Positions 25,256 to 32,963 of a DNA stretch of 64,000 nt are shown here, in pieces. The position numbers were made by a program, and so were the translations under genes. The stretch covers positions 62,001 to 126,000 of the forward strand of contig CALIZF010000015.1 in the NCBI GenBank assembly GCA_938028765.1, read 5' to 3'. A model generated the notes under the pieces. The model was given only the letters and a program-made list of their open reading frames with translations, made no database searches and was not told where the DNA came from. Source of the stretch: an uncultured Paracoccaceae bacterium. GTDB taxonomy: Bacteria > Pseudomonadota > Alphaproteobacteria > Rhodobacterales > Rhodobacteraceae. Position 1 is the first letter of the stretch, and each line of letters starts with the position of its first letter.

Positions 25256-26059
25256 ATGGGCTTCCCCGGTACCTGGATGACGGAAAGCGAGAGCATGGTC
25301 TATCGCGTGGTGCCGAAGTGCGCCTGCTCGACCATCGGGCAGATCATGTTCTATTCCGACCACGGTCGCTTCTTCGACGGCGACATCCACGATGCCACCA
25401 CGGGCCTGCACAAGTGGGCGCAGGAGGCCAGCCAGCCGGTGATCGAGGCCAACGTGAAGGCGCACAAGTCCTTCGCCTTCACCTGCGTGCGGAACCCCTA
25501 CAGCCGCATCCTGTCGTCCTTCTTCGACAAGATCGCCGGGATCCAGCGCAACGGGAAGCGGTATCGCGGCAACCTCGTGCCGCAGCTCGCGCAGAAGTAT
25601 GGCGTGACCGTCGATGGCGACTTCGACCAGATCGCCTCGTTCCGCCGGTTCCTGCTGTTCGCGCGCGACACCATCCGGTTCCGGAAGCCGATGGAACCCG
25701 ACATCCACTGGTCGGCCATGGCCGGGCACATCTCGACCTTCATCGTGAACGGCGGGCGCTACGACCACATCTTCTTCACCGAGCGGTTCAACGAGGGGAT
25801 GCAGCTCGTGCTGGACCGGGTGGCGACACCGGTGCCCGTGGTGCTGGCCGACGTGCCGCGGTTCAACGAAAGCGCGGGCCACGGGCCGAAGCAGGCACAT
25901 CCGACCAGCGCCTACTTCGACGACCTGTCGCGCCACCTGATGTGGGAATGCTACCGCAAGGACTTTCAGCTGTTCCGCTACGATTTCGACGACCCGGACA
26001 ACAAGATGCCGAAAGGCGAGGTGGACCTCGACGAAGTGCACGCGAAGCTGGGCGACTAA
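25256..26059 (+). CDS. Carbohydrate sulfotransferase (sulfotransferase family 2)
   Basis: A 267-aa enzyme expected to move sulfate from PAPS to a sugar hydroxyl. The 5'-phosphosulfate loop reads VPKCACSTIGQIM (near residue 20), and the 3'-phosphate site is FTCVRNPYSRILSSFFDK (near 80), as in chondroitin/HNK-1 sulfotransferases. There is no membrane anchor. Start ATG 25256 follows GGAGG (25246-25250). It is divergent from the GT14 gene, and both probably decorate the same glycan. The intergenic 114 bases contain GATCGTTCCCTTATCCGGGATC-like symmetry (about 25171-25192) of unknown meaning. Confidence 0.88.
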   Translation: MGFPGTWMTESESMVYRVVPKCACSTIGQIMFYSDHGRFFDGDIHDATTGLHKWAQEASQPVIEANVKAHKSFAFTCVRNPYSRILSSFFDKIAGIQRNGKRYRGNLVPQLAQKYGVTVDGDFDQIASFRRFLLFARDTIRFRKPMEPDIHWSAMAGHISTFIVNGGRYDHIFFTERFNEGMQLVLDRVATPVPVVLADVPRFNESAGHGPKQAHPTSAYFDDLSRHLMWECYRKDFQLFRYDFDDPDNKMPKGEVDLDEVHAKLGD

Positions 26060-26199
26060 GGGCGCAGGGTCCGCGTCGCGGGCCGCGCCGCCCTGCCCCG
26101 AATCCGTCCGTGCCCGGGTGCGGCCGCCGACGACTGCCGCGGACCTGTATCCGGGCCGCCGACCGGCGTGGCGGGCCGCGTCCGTCGGCGCCGGGGCGC

Positions 26200-28164
26200 C
26201 TACTCCGCCGCGACGGGCCGCGGCTCGGCCAGCGCCACAATATCCATCATGATGCGGTTCAGCTCGAAATCCTTGGGCGTATAGACCGCTGCAACGCCCA
26301 TACCGCGCAGCCGCGCCGCGTCCTCTTCCGGGATGATCCCGCCGACGACGACCGGCACGCGGTCGAGGCCCGCCGCACGCATCCGGTCCATCACCTCGGC
26401 AATCAGCGGCAGGTGGCTGCCTGACAGGATCGACAGCCCCACGACATGCGCGCCCTGATCGGCTGCGGCCGCCACGATCTCGGCCGGGGTCAGACGGATG
26501 CCTTCGTAGTGGATGTCCATGCCGCAGTCGCGCGCCCGCGCGGCGATCTGTTCGGCCCCGTTCGAATGCCCGTCGAGCCCGGGCTTGCCGACGAGGAACT
26601 TGAGCCTGCGGCCAAGCCGCGACGACACCGCATCGACCGCCTCGCGGATCGGCTCCAACCCCTCGGTGCGGTTCGAGGGCGCGCGGCTCACGCCCGTGGG
26701 GGCGCGGTAGGTGCCGAAGGCGGCGCGCACCATATCGCCCCATTCGCCGGTGGTCGCCCCAGCCTTCGCCGCTGCGATGGAGGGCGGCATGATGTTCTCG
26801 CCCGAAGCGGCGGCCTGGCGCAACCGTTCGAGCGCGGCCCTGACCGCGCGCTCGTCGCGGGCCGCGCGCCAGGCCTGGAGGCGCCCGATCTGTTCGGCCT
26901 CCACCGCGGGGTCCACGACCATGATCGCGTCCTCGCCGGTGGCAAGCGGCGAGGGTTCGGTGGTGGTGAAGCGGTTGACCCCGACCACCACCGTCTCGCC
27001 CCGCTCGATCCGCGCGATGCGCTCGGCATTCGACTCCACCAGCCGGCCCTTCATGTAGTCGATGGCGTTGACCGCCCCGCCCATGCCGTCGATCAGCGCC
27101 AGTTCGGCGCGCGCGCCGTCCTTGAGTTCGGCCACCTTGCGGTCCACCGCGGGGTTGCCGTCGAAGAGGTCGTCGTATTCCAGAAGGTCGGTCTCGTAGG
27201 CGAGAATCTGCTGCATCCTGAGCGACCACTGCTGGTCCCAGGGGCGCGGCAGGCCCAGGGCCTCGTTCCACGCGGGCAGCTGCACCGCGCGGGCGCGCGC
27301 GCGCTTCGACAGCGTCACCGCCATCATCTCGATCAGGATGCGGTAGACGTTGTTTTCCGGCTGCGGCTCGGTCAGGCCCAGGCTGTTGACCTGCACGCCA
27401 TAGCGGAAACGGCGGAGCCTCGGGTCGGCCACGCCGTAGCGGTCTTGCAGGATCTCGTCCCACAGGTCCACGAAGGCGCGCATCTTGCACATCTCGGTCA
27501 CGAAGCGGATGCCCGCGTTGACGAAGAACGAGATGCGCCCGGCCATCTCGGGGAACTCGGCCGCCGGCACCTTGCCGCGCAGATCGTCGAGCACGGCGAT
27601 AGCGGTGGCGAGCGCATAGGCAAGCTCCTGCTCCGGCGTCGCGCCCGCCTCCTGCAGGTGATAGCTGCAGACGTTCATCGGGTTCCACTTCGGCAGGTGG
27701 CGCCCGGTATAGGCGGCGACGTCGGTGATCATCCGCAAGCTCGGCTTCGGGGGCGCGATGTAGGTGCCGCGGCTGAGGTATTCCTTAATGATGTCGTTCT
27801 GTACGGTGCCCTGCAGCTTCGAGACGTCCGCGCCCTGTTCCTCGGCCACGGCGATGTAGAGCGCCAGCAGCCAGGGCGCGGTCGCGTTGATCGTCATCGA
27901 GGTGTTCATCCGGTCGAGCGGGATCTGGTCGAACAGCGTCCGCATGTCGCCCAGATGCGCAACCGGCACGCCGACCTTGCCCACCTCGCCCCGCGCCAGT
28001 TCATGGTCGCTGTCGTAGCCCGTCTGCGTCGGCAGGTCGAAGGCCACGGACAGGCCCGTCTGGCCCTTGGACAGGTTGGTGCGGTAGAGCGCGTTCGACT
28101 TCGCTGCGGTCGAATGTCCCGCGTAGGTGCGGAACAGCCAGGGTGCGTCCTTCTTCGCGGTCAT
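26200..28164 (-). CDS. ecm: Ethylmalonyl-CoA mutase
   Basis: A 654-aa adenosylcobalamin-dependent mutase converting (2R)-ethylmalonyl-CoA to (2S)-methylsuccinyl-CoA. Substrate-domain signatures include FRTYAGHSTAAKSNALYR, LSVAFDLPTQTGYDSDHE and STMTINATAPWLLALY-like text. The C-terminal B12 domain (about 520-650) has the DxHxxG cobalt-ligand motif in GLDGHSNG and SGSHLPL. The length and the partner ccr distinguish it from methylmalonyl-CoA mutase. Start ATG 28164 has AAGGA at a 7-base distance; longer upstream frames are not conserved. It is divergent from ccr, the enzyme one epimerisation step earlier in the ethylmalonyl-CoA pathway. Confidence 0.94.
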   Translation of the reverse strand: MTAKKDAPWLFRTYAGHSTAAKSNALYRTNLSKGQTGLSVAFDLPTQTGYDSDHELARGEVGKVGVPVAHLGDMRTLFDQIPLDRMNTSMTINATAPWLLALYIAVAEEQGADVSKLQGTVQNDIIKEYLSRGTYIAPPKPSLRMITDVAAYTGRHLPKWNPMNVCSYHLQEAGATPEQELAYALATAIAVLDDLRGKVPAAEFPEMAGRISFFVNAGIRFVTEMCKMRAFVDLWDEILQDRYGVADPRLRRFRYGVQVNSLGLTEPQPENNVYRILIEMMAVTLSKRARARAVQLPAWNEALGLPRPWDQQWSLRMQQILAYETDLLEYDDLFDGNPAVDRKVAELKDGARAELALIDGMGGAVNAIDYMKGRLVESNAERIARIERGETVVVGVNRFTTTEPSPLATGEDAIMVVDPAVEAEQIGRLQAWRAARDERAVRAALERLRQAAASGENIMPPSIAAAKAGATTGEWGDMVRAAFGTYRAPTGVSRAPSNRTEGLEPIREAVDAVSSRLGRRLKFLVGKPGLDGHSNGAEQIAARARDCGMDIHYEGIRLTPAEIVAAAADQGAHVVGLSILSGSHLPLIAEVMDRMRAAGLDRVPVVVGGIIPEEDAARLRGMGVAAVYTPKDFELNRIMMDIVALAEPRPVAAE

Positions 28165-28384
28165 CGGCCCATCCTTTCCCGCAACTTTCTTGCCCGATCG
28201 CTGCCATATCGGCACGAAAGTGTCCATGTCAATTCGCCGCAACGCGGCGTCGCCGCGACGGCGCGGACATAATGTTTCAATATCAGCCCCGGAACATATT
28301 GCAAAGTTGCTGGCCCGCCTGTATCCACCGCTGCGCACCTCGGCGATTCTGCGCCGCGGCATCGACTTCGTCCAGGAGGAAGGC
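28165..28384. promoter_or_regulatory. Shared ecm/ccr control region
   Basis: For ecm (minus strand) TTGACA is at 28232-28227 with ATATGG or TATGGC 17-18 bases on. For ccr (plus strand) TTGCAA (28300-28305), 16 bases, then TATCCA is possible. The octamer GCAACTTT occurs at 28181-28188, inside the ecm leader, and inverted (AAAGTTGC) at 28303-28310 over the possible ccr -35. The second copy is part of ATTGCAAA, one base from the half-site I recall for the PccR/ScfR acyl-CoA regulators. Regulation by one factor is inferred. Confidence 0.45.
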
Positions 28385-29677
28385 ATGGCACTCGATACCC
28401 AACCCGCGATCGTTCCCTACGACGCGCCGGTGAAAGACCTCTACGAGGTCGGCGAGATGCCGCCGCTCGGCCATGTGCCGAAGCAGATGTATGCCTGGGC
28501 GATCCGGCGCGAACGCCACGGCGAACCCGACAAGGCGATGCAGGTCGAGGTAGTGGATACCTGGAAGATCGATTCGAACGAGGTGCTCGTCCTCGTGATG
28601 GCGGCGGGGGTCAACTACAACGGCGTCTGGGCCGCGCTCGGCCAGCCGATCAGCCCCTTCGACGGGCACAAGCAGCCCTATCACATCGCCGGGTCGGATG
28701 CCGCCGGGATCGTCTGGGCCGTGGGCGACAAGGTCAAGCGCTGGAAGGTCGGGGACGAGGTGGTGATCCACTGCAACCAGGACGACGGCGACGACGAGGA
28801 ATGCAACGGCGGCGATCCGATGTATTCGCCGAGCCAGCGGATCTGGGGCTACGAGACCAACGACGGCAGCTTCGCCCAGTTCACCCGCGTGCAGGCCCAG
28901 CAGCTGATGCCCCGCCCCCGCCACCTGACGTGGGAGGAAAGCGCCTGCTACACCCTCACGCTCGCCACCGCCTACCGGATGCTGTTCGGGCACGAACCGC
29001 ACGACCTCAAGCCCGGCCAGAACGTGCTGGTCTGGGGCGCGGCAGGCGGCCTTGGATCCTACGCGATCCAGCTGATCAACACGGCGGGCGCCAACGCGAT
29101 CGGCGTCATCTCGGAAGAGGACAAGCGCGACTTCGTTCTCGGGCTCGGCGCGAAGGGTGTCATCAACCGCAAGGAGTTCAAGTGCTGGGGCCAGCTGCCC
29201 AAGGTGGGCAGCCCCGACTACGCCGAGTGGCTGAAGGAGGCGCGCCGCTTCGGCAAGGCGATCTGGGACATCACCGGCAAAGGCGTGAACGTCGACCTGG
29301 TGTTCGAGCATCCCGGCGAAGCGACCTTCCCGGTGTCGTGCTTCGTGGTCAAGAAGGGCGGGATGGTGGTGATCTGCGCCGGCACCACCGGGTTCAACTG
29401 CACCTTCGACGTGCGCTACATGTGGATGCACCAGAAGCGGTTGCAGGGCAGCCATTTCGCGCACCTCAAGCAGGCGTCCTCGGCCAACAAGCTGATGCTG
29501 GAACGCCGCCTTGACCCCTGCATGTCCGAGGTGTTCCCCTGGGCGGAAATCCCGGTGGCGCACATGAAGATGCTGCGCAACGAGCACAAGCCGGGCAACA
29601 TGGCGGTGCTGGTGCAGGCGCCGCGGACCGGCCTGCGCACCTTCGAGGACACGCTCGAGGCATCGCGCGGCCGCTGA
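28385..29677 (+). CDS. ccr: Crotonyl-CoA carboxylase/reductase
   Basis: A 430-aa medium-chain dehydrogenase/reductase that reductively carboxylates crotonyl-CoA with NADPH and CO2 to ethylmalonyl-CoA, the defining enzyme of the ethylmalonyl-CoA pathway. Visible are VMAAGVNYNGVWAALGQPIS near the N-terminus, HIAGSDAAGIVW, the nucleotide-binding VWGAAGGLGSYAIQL (near residue 222) and FEHPGEATFPVSCF, typical of Ccr. Start ATG 28385 has AGGAAGG directly upstream and starts the conserved MALDTQPAIVPYDAPVKDLYE-like region. It is divergent from ecm with 220 bases between. Confidence 0.96.
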   Translation: MALDTQPAIVPYDAPVKDLYEVGEMPPLGHVPKQMYAWAIRRERHGEPDKAMQVEVVDTWKIDSNEVLVLVMAAGVNYNGVWAALGQPISPFDGHKQPYHIAGSDAAGIVWAVGDKVKRWKVGDEVVIHCNQDDGDDEECNGGDPMYSPSQRIWGYETNDGSFAQFTRVQAQQLMPRPRHLTWEESACYTLTLATAYRMLFGHEPHDLKPGQNVLVWGAAGGLGSYAIQLINTAGANAIGVISEEDKRDFVLGLGAKGVINRKEFKCWGQLPKVGSPDYAEWLKEARRFGKAIWDITGKGVNVDLVFEHPGEATFPVSCFVVKKGGMVVICAGTTGFNCTFDVRYMWMHQKRLQGSHFAHLKQASSANKLMLERRLDPCMSEVFPWAEIPVAHMKMLRNEHKPGNMAVLVQAPRTGLRTFEDTLEASRGR

Positions 29678-29724
29678 GGCCGGCAAGGTTTCGCGGTGCC
29701 CCCGACGGAAACGGTCTGTCTGCA

Positions 29725-29746
29725 CCGCGGCGGGTAATCGCCGCGG
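29725..29746 (+). terminator. Candidate ccr terminator
   Basis: CCGCGGCG (29725-29732), loop GGTAAT and CGCCGCGG (29739-29746) form a perfect 8-bp stem 48 bases after the ccr stop. Only scattered T residues follow. Confidence 0.5.
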
Positions 29747-29790
29747 CACTGCCATGTTAAGGTTACCGCACATTGGGGTGCGGGGCGGCC

Positions 29791-29958
29791 TTGGCGCACG
29801 ACTGGATCATCGACGTGCTGACCGACATGCAGGCCTATGCCCGGCTGAACGGGCTGGATGCGCTGGCCGCCAAGCTGGACGAGACCTTGGCGGTCGCCCG
29901 CGCCGAGATCGCGGCAGCATCGAAAGCCCCCGCGGGCGGCGAGGCCGGCGAGGACTGA
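29791..29958 (+). CDS. Small conserved protein of unknown function
   Basis: A 55-aa acidic, helical protein (AHDWIIDVLTDMQAYARLNGLDALAAKLDETLAVARAEI split over two helices). I recall close relatives in Rhodobacterales starting M-A-x-D-W-I-x-D-V-L; this is memory, not a search. The TTG at 29791 gives that N-terminus; a TTG at 29773 would add six residues. Function unknown. It lies between ccr and the RecD-like helicase, with 41 bases to the latter. Confidence 0.65.
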   Translation: MAHDWIIDVLTDMQAYARLNGLDALAAKLDETLAVARAEIAAASKAPAGGEAGED

Positions 29959-29999
29959 GGCTTCTGGCATCGCCCGCCGCGGCCCGATAAGCTCCGGCC

Positions 30000-31538
30000 A
30001 TGTCCGCGGTCGCGCCCGCCCTTTCCAACGATCAGTCCGAAGCTTACGATCGCATCGCGGCGGCGCTGCAGGATGCGGGCATCGACCTTGCCGACAGTGC
30101 CCACGCCCCGCCGCCGCGCGACCGGGGCGCGTGCGTGCTTGCGGTCACCGGCCGCGCGGGGTCGGGCAAGACGCTGCTGCTGGCAGCACTCGTGAAGGCG
30201 CTGACGGCGGCGGGGGTGGACCTTGTCTCGGCCGACTGGGAAGGTCGGCGGCGGCGCGACCGGCGGACGCTCGCGGTGCTGGCGCCGACGAACAAGGCCG
30301 CCTCGGTGCTGCGGCAACGCGGCGTGCCGGCCACCACGATCCATCGCATCCTCTACACCCCCATCTACGCGCCGGAATACGAGAAGATCGCCGATTGGCT
30401 GGCCGGCAGCGGGGCGCGGCCGCCCGTCGCCGGTCTGGGGATCGAGGGGTTGACCGAAGCCGCGCTGGACCGCGCGCAGGCGTTCTACGCAAGCCTGCCG
30501 TCGGTGCCCGGTGCGCTGGCGGCGGCGGGCTTGCGCGGATCGGATTTCATCCGCGGCTGGAAGCGGCGCGAGGAACCGCTCGACGTGGGCTTCGTGGACG
30601 AGGCCTCGATGCTCGACGACCGGCAGTTCGCGGACCTGAAGGACATCTTCCCCACGCTGGTGCTGTTCGGCGATCCCGCGCAGCTGGCCCCCGTGGGCCA
30701 GTCGGGCGCGATGGTGTTCGACACTCTGCCCCCGCCGCGGCGCCTGACGCTGAACCGGGTGCACCGTCAGGCATCGGACAACCCGATCCTCGACCTCGCC
30801 CATGCGCTGGCCGATCCCGCGCTGACCTTCGAGGGGTTCGAACGGCTGGTCGAGGGCGCCGCCCTGCGGGACACGCGGGTGGAACTGGCCGAGCGGGTGG
30901 ACGCCGACGCGATGGCGCGGTCGCCGGTGCTGGTCTGGCGCAACGCCACGCGGGTGCGGCTGATCGCGGCGTTCCGCGCGGCGCACGGGGCCGCCGAGGA
31001 CCTGCTTCCGGGCGAGCCGCTGATCTGCGACGGGATCGAGCTGCCCCTGAAGCATCGCAAGAAGCGCATGGACCTCGAGGCGCGCGGACTGATCAAGGGC
31101 GCGCAGGCGATCTACCTCGGCCCCGGCCGGTCGCCGGGCTTCGCGCGCGTGCATGTCGTGGGCGCGGAAGAGCCGCAGCTGTCGGTCGCCGCGATCATCA
31201 AGATCGAGAAACCCGACGAGGCGGACCCCGCCATCGTCACCGCCGCGACGATGGGGGCGGCCTTCCTGCACGGGGCGGCGGTGACGATCCACAAGGCGCA
31301 GGGCAGCCAGTGGCCCGCCGTTCAGGTCTTCGCACCCGACCTGCTGGCGGCCGCGCGGTCCGGGCGGGCGGAAGCGGGCGTGCCGCTGTGGAAACGTCTC
31401 GCCTATGTGGCCGTCACCCGGGCGGAGGAACGGTTGATCTGGGTGACGCGCTATCGCCTCGCCCGGCCGACGCGGCCCCTCGGCACCGACGACCTGCCCG
31501 CGCGCGCGGCACCGCTGGCGCTGTCCGGCGAGGCGTAG
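30000..31538 (+). CDS. RecD/UvrD-type DNA helicase
   Basis: A 512-aa superfamily 1 helicase. Motif I (Walker A) is VTGRAGSGKTLL (near residue 50), motif Ia TLAVLAPTNKAASVL, motif II VDEASMLDD, motif III LFGDPAQLAPVGQSGAM, motif IV-like region RRLTLNRVHRQ, motif V TIHKAQGSQWPAVQVF and motif VI LAYVAVTRAEERL. It lacks RecB/RecC contexts and resembles short ATP-dependent RecD-like proteins of unknown cellular role. ATG 30000 has no clear Shine-Dalgarno, and GATAAG lies 8 bases upstream, another possible leaderless start. Confidence 0.88.
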   Translation: MSAVAPALSNDQSEAYDRIAAALQDAGIDLADSAHAPPPRDRGACVLAVTGRAGSGKTLLLAALVKALTAAGVDLVSADWEGRRRRDRRTLAVLAPTNKAASVLRQRGVPATTIHRILYTPIYAPEYEKIADWLAGSGARPPVAGLGIEGLTEAALDRAQAFYASLPSVPGALAAAGLRGSDFIRGWKRREEPLDVGFVDEASMLDDRQFADLKDIFPTLVLFGDPAQLAPVGQSGAMVFDTLPPPRRLTLNRVHRQASDNPILDLAHALADPALTFEGFERLVEGAALRDTRVELAERVDADAMARSPVLVWRNATRVRLIAAFRAAHGAAEDLLPGEPLICDGIELPLKHRKKRMDLEARGLIKGAQAIYLGPGRSPGFARVHVVGAEEPQLSVAAIIKIEKPDEADPAIVTAATMGAAFLHGAAVTIHKAQGSQWPAVQVFAPDLLAAARSGRAEAGVPLWKRLAYVAVTRAEERLIWVTRYRLARPTRPLGTDDLPARAAPLALSGEA

Positions 31539-31766
31539 GCGCACGGACACATGGCCGAGGCCCGATGCGACCGAGCCCGCGGCACCGAGGACGGCCCCGG
31601 TCGCGACCGCCCGCCGACAGAGCGCGTCGCCGACCGCCGCTCGGGCGGATTTTCGTCCGTGTCAATACGCCATTGGTCGGGCTGGCGCGAATGCCGCACC
31701 CTTCCACGCTGGACGCTGGCGGCGTCGGACAACCAGAGGCCGAGTCGCGACCTTGGGAGGACGATC

Positions 31767-32939
31767 ATGAACCGACTGCGCTTCGGCGTGTTCCTTGCGC
31801 CGTTCCACAAGCCCGGGATCAACCCGACGCTGGCCATCCAGAACGACCTGGAGCTGATGCAGTGGCTCGACCGGTGCGGCTACGACGAGGCCTGGATCGG
31901 CGAACATCATTCGGCAGGGTCCGAGATCATCGCCTCCCCGGAGATCTTCATCGCCGCTGCCGCCGAGCGGACGCGGCACATCCGGCTCGGCACCGGGGTG
32001 GTGTCGCTGAGCTACCACAATCCCCTGTGGGTGGCGGAACGGATCGTTCTGCTCGACCACATGACGCGCGGGCGGGTGATGCTGGGCGTCGGCCCCGGCG
32101 CGCTGCCGACGGATGCCCGGATGATCGGGATCGACCCGTCGCAGACGCGGCAACTGCTCGAGGATTCGCTCGGCTGCATCATGCACCTTTTGACCAGCGA
32201 GGAACCGCTGACCTTCAAGAACGACCGGTGGGATCTGCGCGAGGCGCGACTGCACCTGCGGCCGTGGTCGCAACCGCTGTTCGACATCGCCGCGGCGGCC
32301 GTCGCCTCGCCCGCGGGGCCGCGGCTGGCCGGCCGGCACGGGATCGGGATGCTGTCGATCGGCGCCACCACCGCAGCCGGGTTCGATGCCCTCGCGCTGC
32401 ACTGGGACGTGGTCGAGGCCGAGGCGAAGCAGCACGGCAAGACCGTCGACCGGTCCAAGTGGCGCCTCGTCGGCCTTGTCCACATCGCCGAGACGAAGGA
32501 GCAGGCGATGCGCGATGTGGAATACGGGATCGAACAATGGTTCCACTACTTCCAGGCCGTCGCCGCCTTTCCGCAGATGGCGGTGCCCGGCAACAACGTC
32601 GCCGAGATGATCCAGTTCGTCAACGAAAGCGGTTTCGGCGCGATCGGCACGCCCGACATGTGCGTGGCGCAGATTGACCGGCTGATGAAGCAGTCGAACG
32701 GCGGGTTCGGGGCCTACCTGATGCTGGCGCACAACTGGGCCGACCCGGCGGCGACGCACAAGAGCTATGAGCTGATCGCCCGCCATGTGATGCCGCACTT
32801 CCAGGGCCACTACATGGCGACCATGCAGGCCGCCGCGCGGGCCGAAAAGCTGCGCCCTGATCTTGCCGCAAGGCACGCCGCAGCGGTCGAGGCGATGACG
32901 CAGCGTTACCGCGACGAGGTGGCGTCGCGGGTGCACTGA
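31767..32939 (+). CDS. LLM-class flavin-dependent monooxygenase
   Basis: A 390-aa bacterial-luciferase-fold protein (FMNH2-dependent). Family text includes FGVFLAPFHKPGINPTL, DEAWIGEHHSAGSEII, RIRLGTGVVSLSYHNPLWVAERI-like sequence (residues about 72-92), LDHMTRGRVMLGVGPGALPTDA and a C-terminal FGAIGTPDMC. It resembles limonene 1,2-monooxygenase annotations, but the substrate is unknown. Start ATG 31767 has a strong GGGAGGA (31755-31761). No flavin reductase is adjacent. It converges with rnr with 24 bases between. Confidence 0.87.
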   Translation: MNRLRFGVFLAPFHKPGINPTLAIQNDLELMQWLDRCGYDEAWIGEHHSAGSEIIASPEIFIAAAAERTRHIRLGTGVVSLSYHNPLWVAERIVLLDHMTRGRVMLGVGPGALPTDARMIGIDPSQTRQLLEDSLGCIMHLLTSEEPLTFKNDRWDLREARLHLRPWSQPLFDIAAAAVASPAGPRLAGRHGIGMLSIGATTAAGFDALALHWDVVEAEAKQHGKTVDRSKWRLVGLVHIAETKEQAMRDVEYGIEQWFHYFQAVAAFPQMAVPGNNVAEMIQFVNESGFGAIGTPDMCVAQIDRLMKQSNGGFGAYLMLAHNWADPAATHKSYELIARHVMPHFQGHYMATMQAAARAEKLRPDLAARHAAAVEAMTQRYRDEVASRVH

Positions 32940-32963
32940 GACCGGCGCCGTGCAGGGCCGGGG

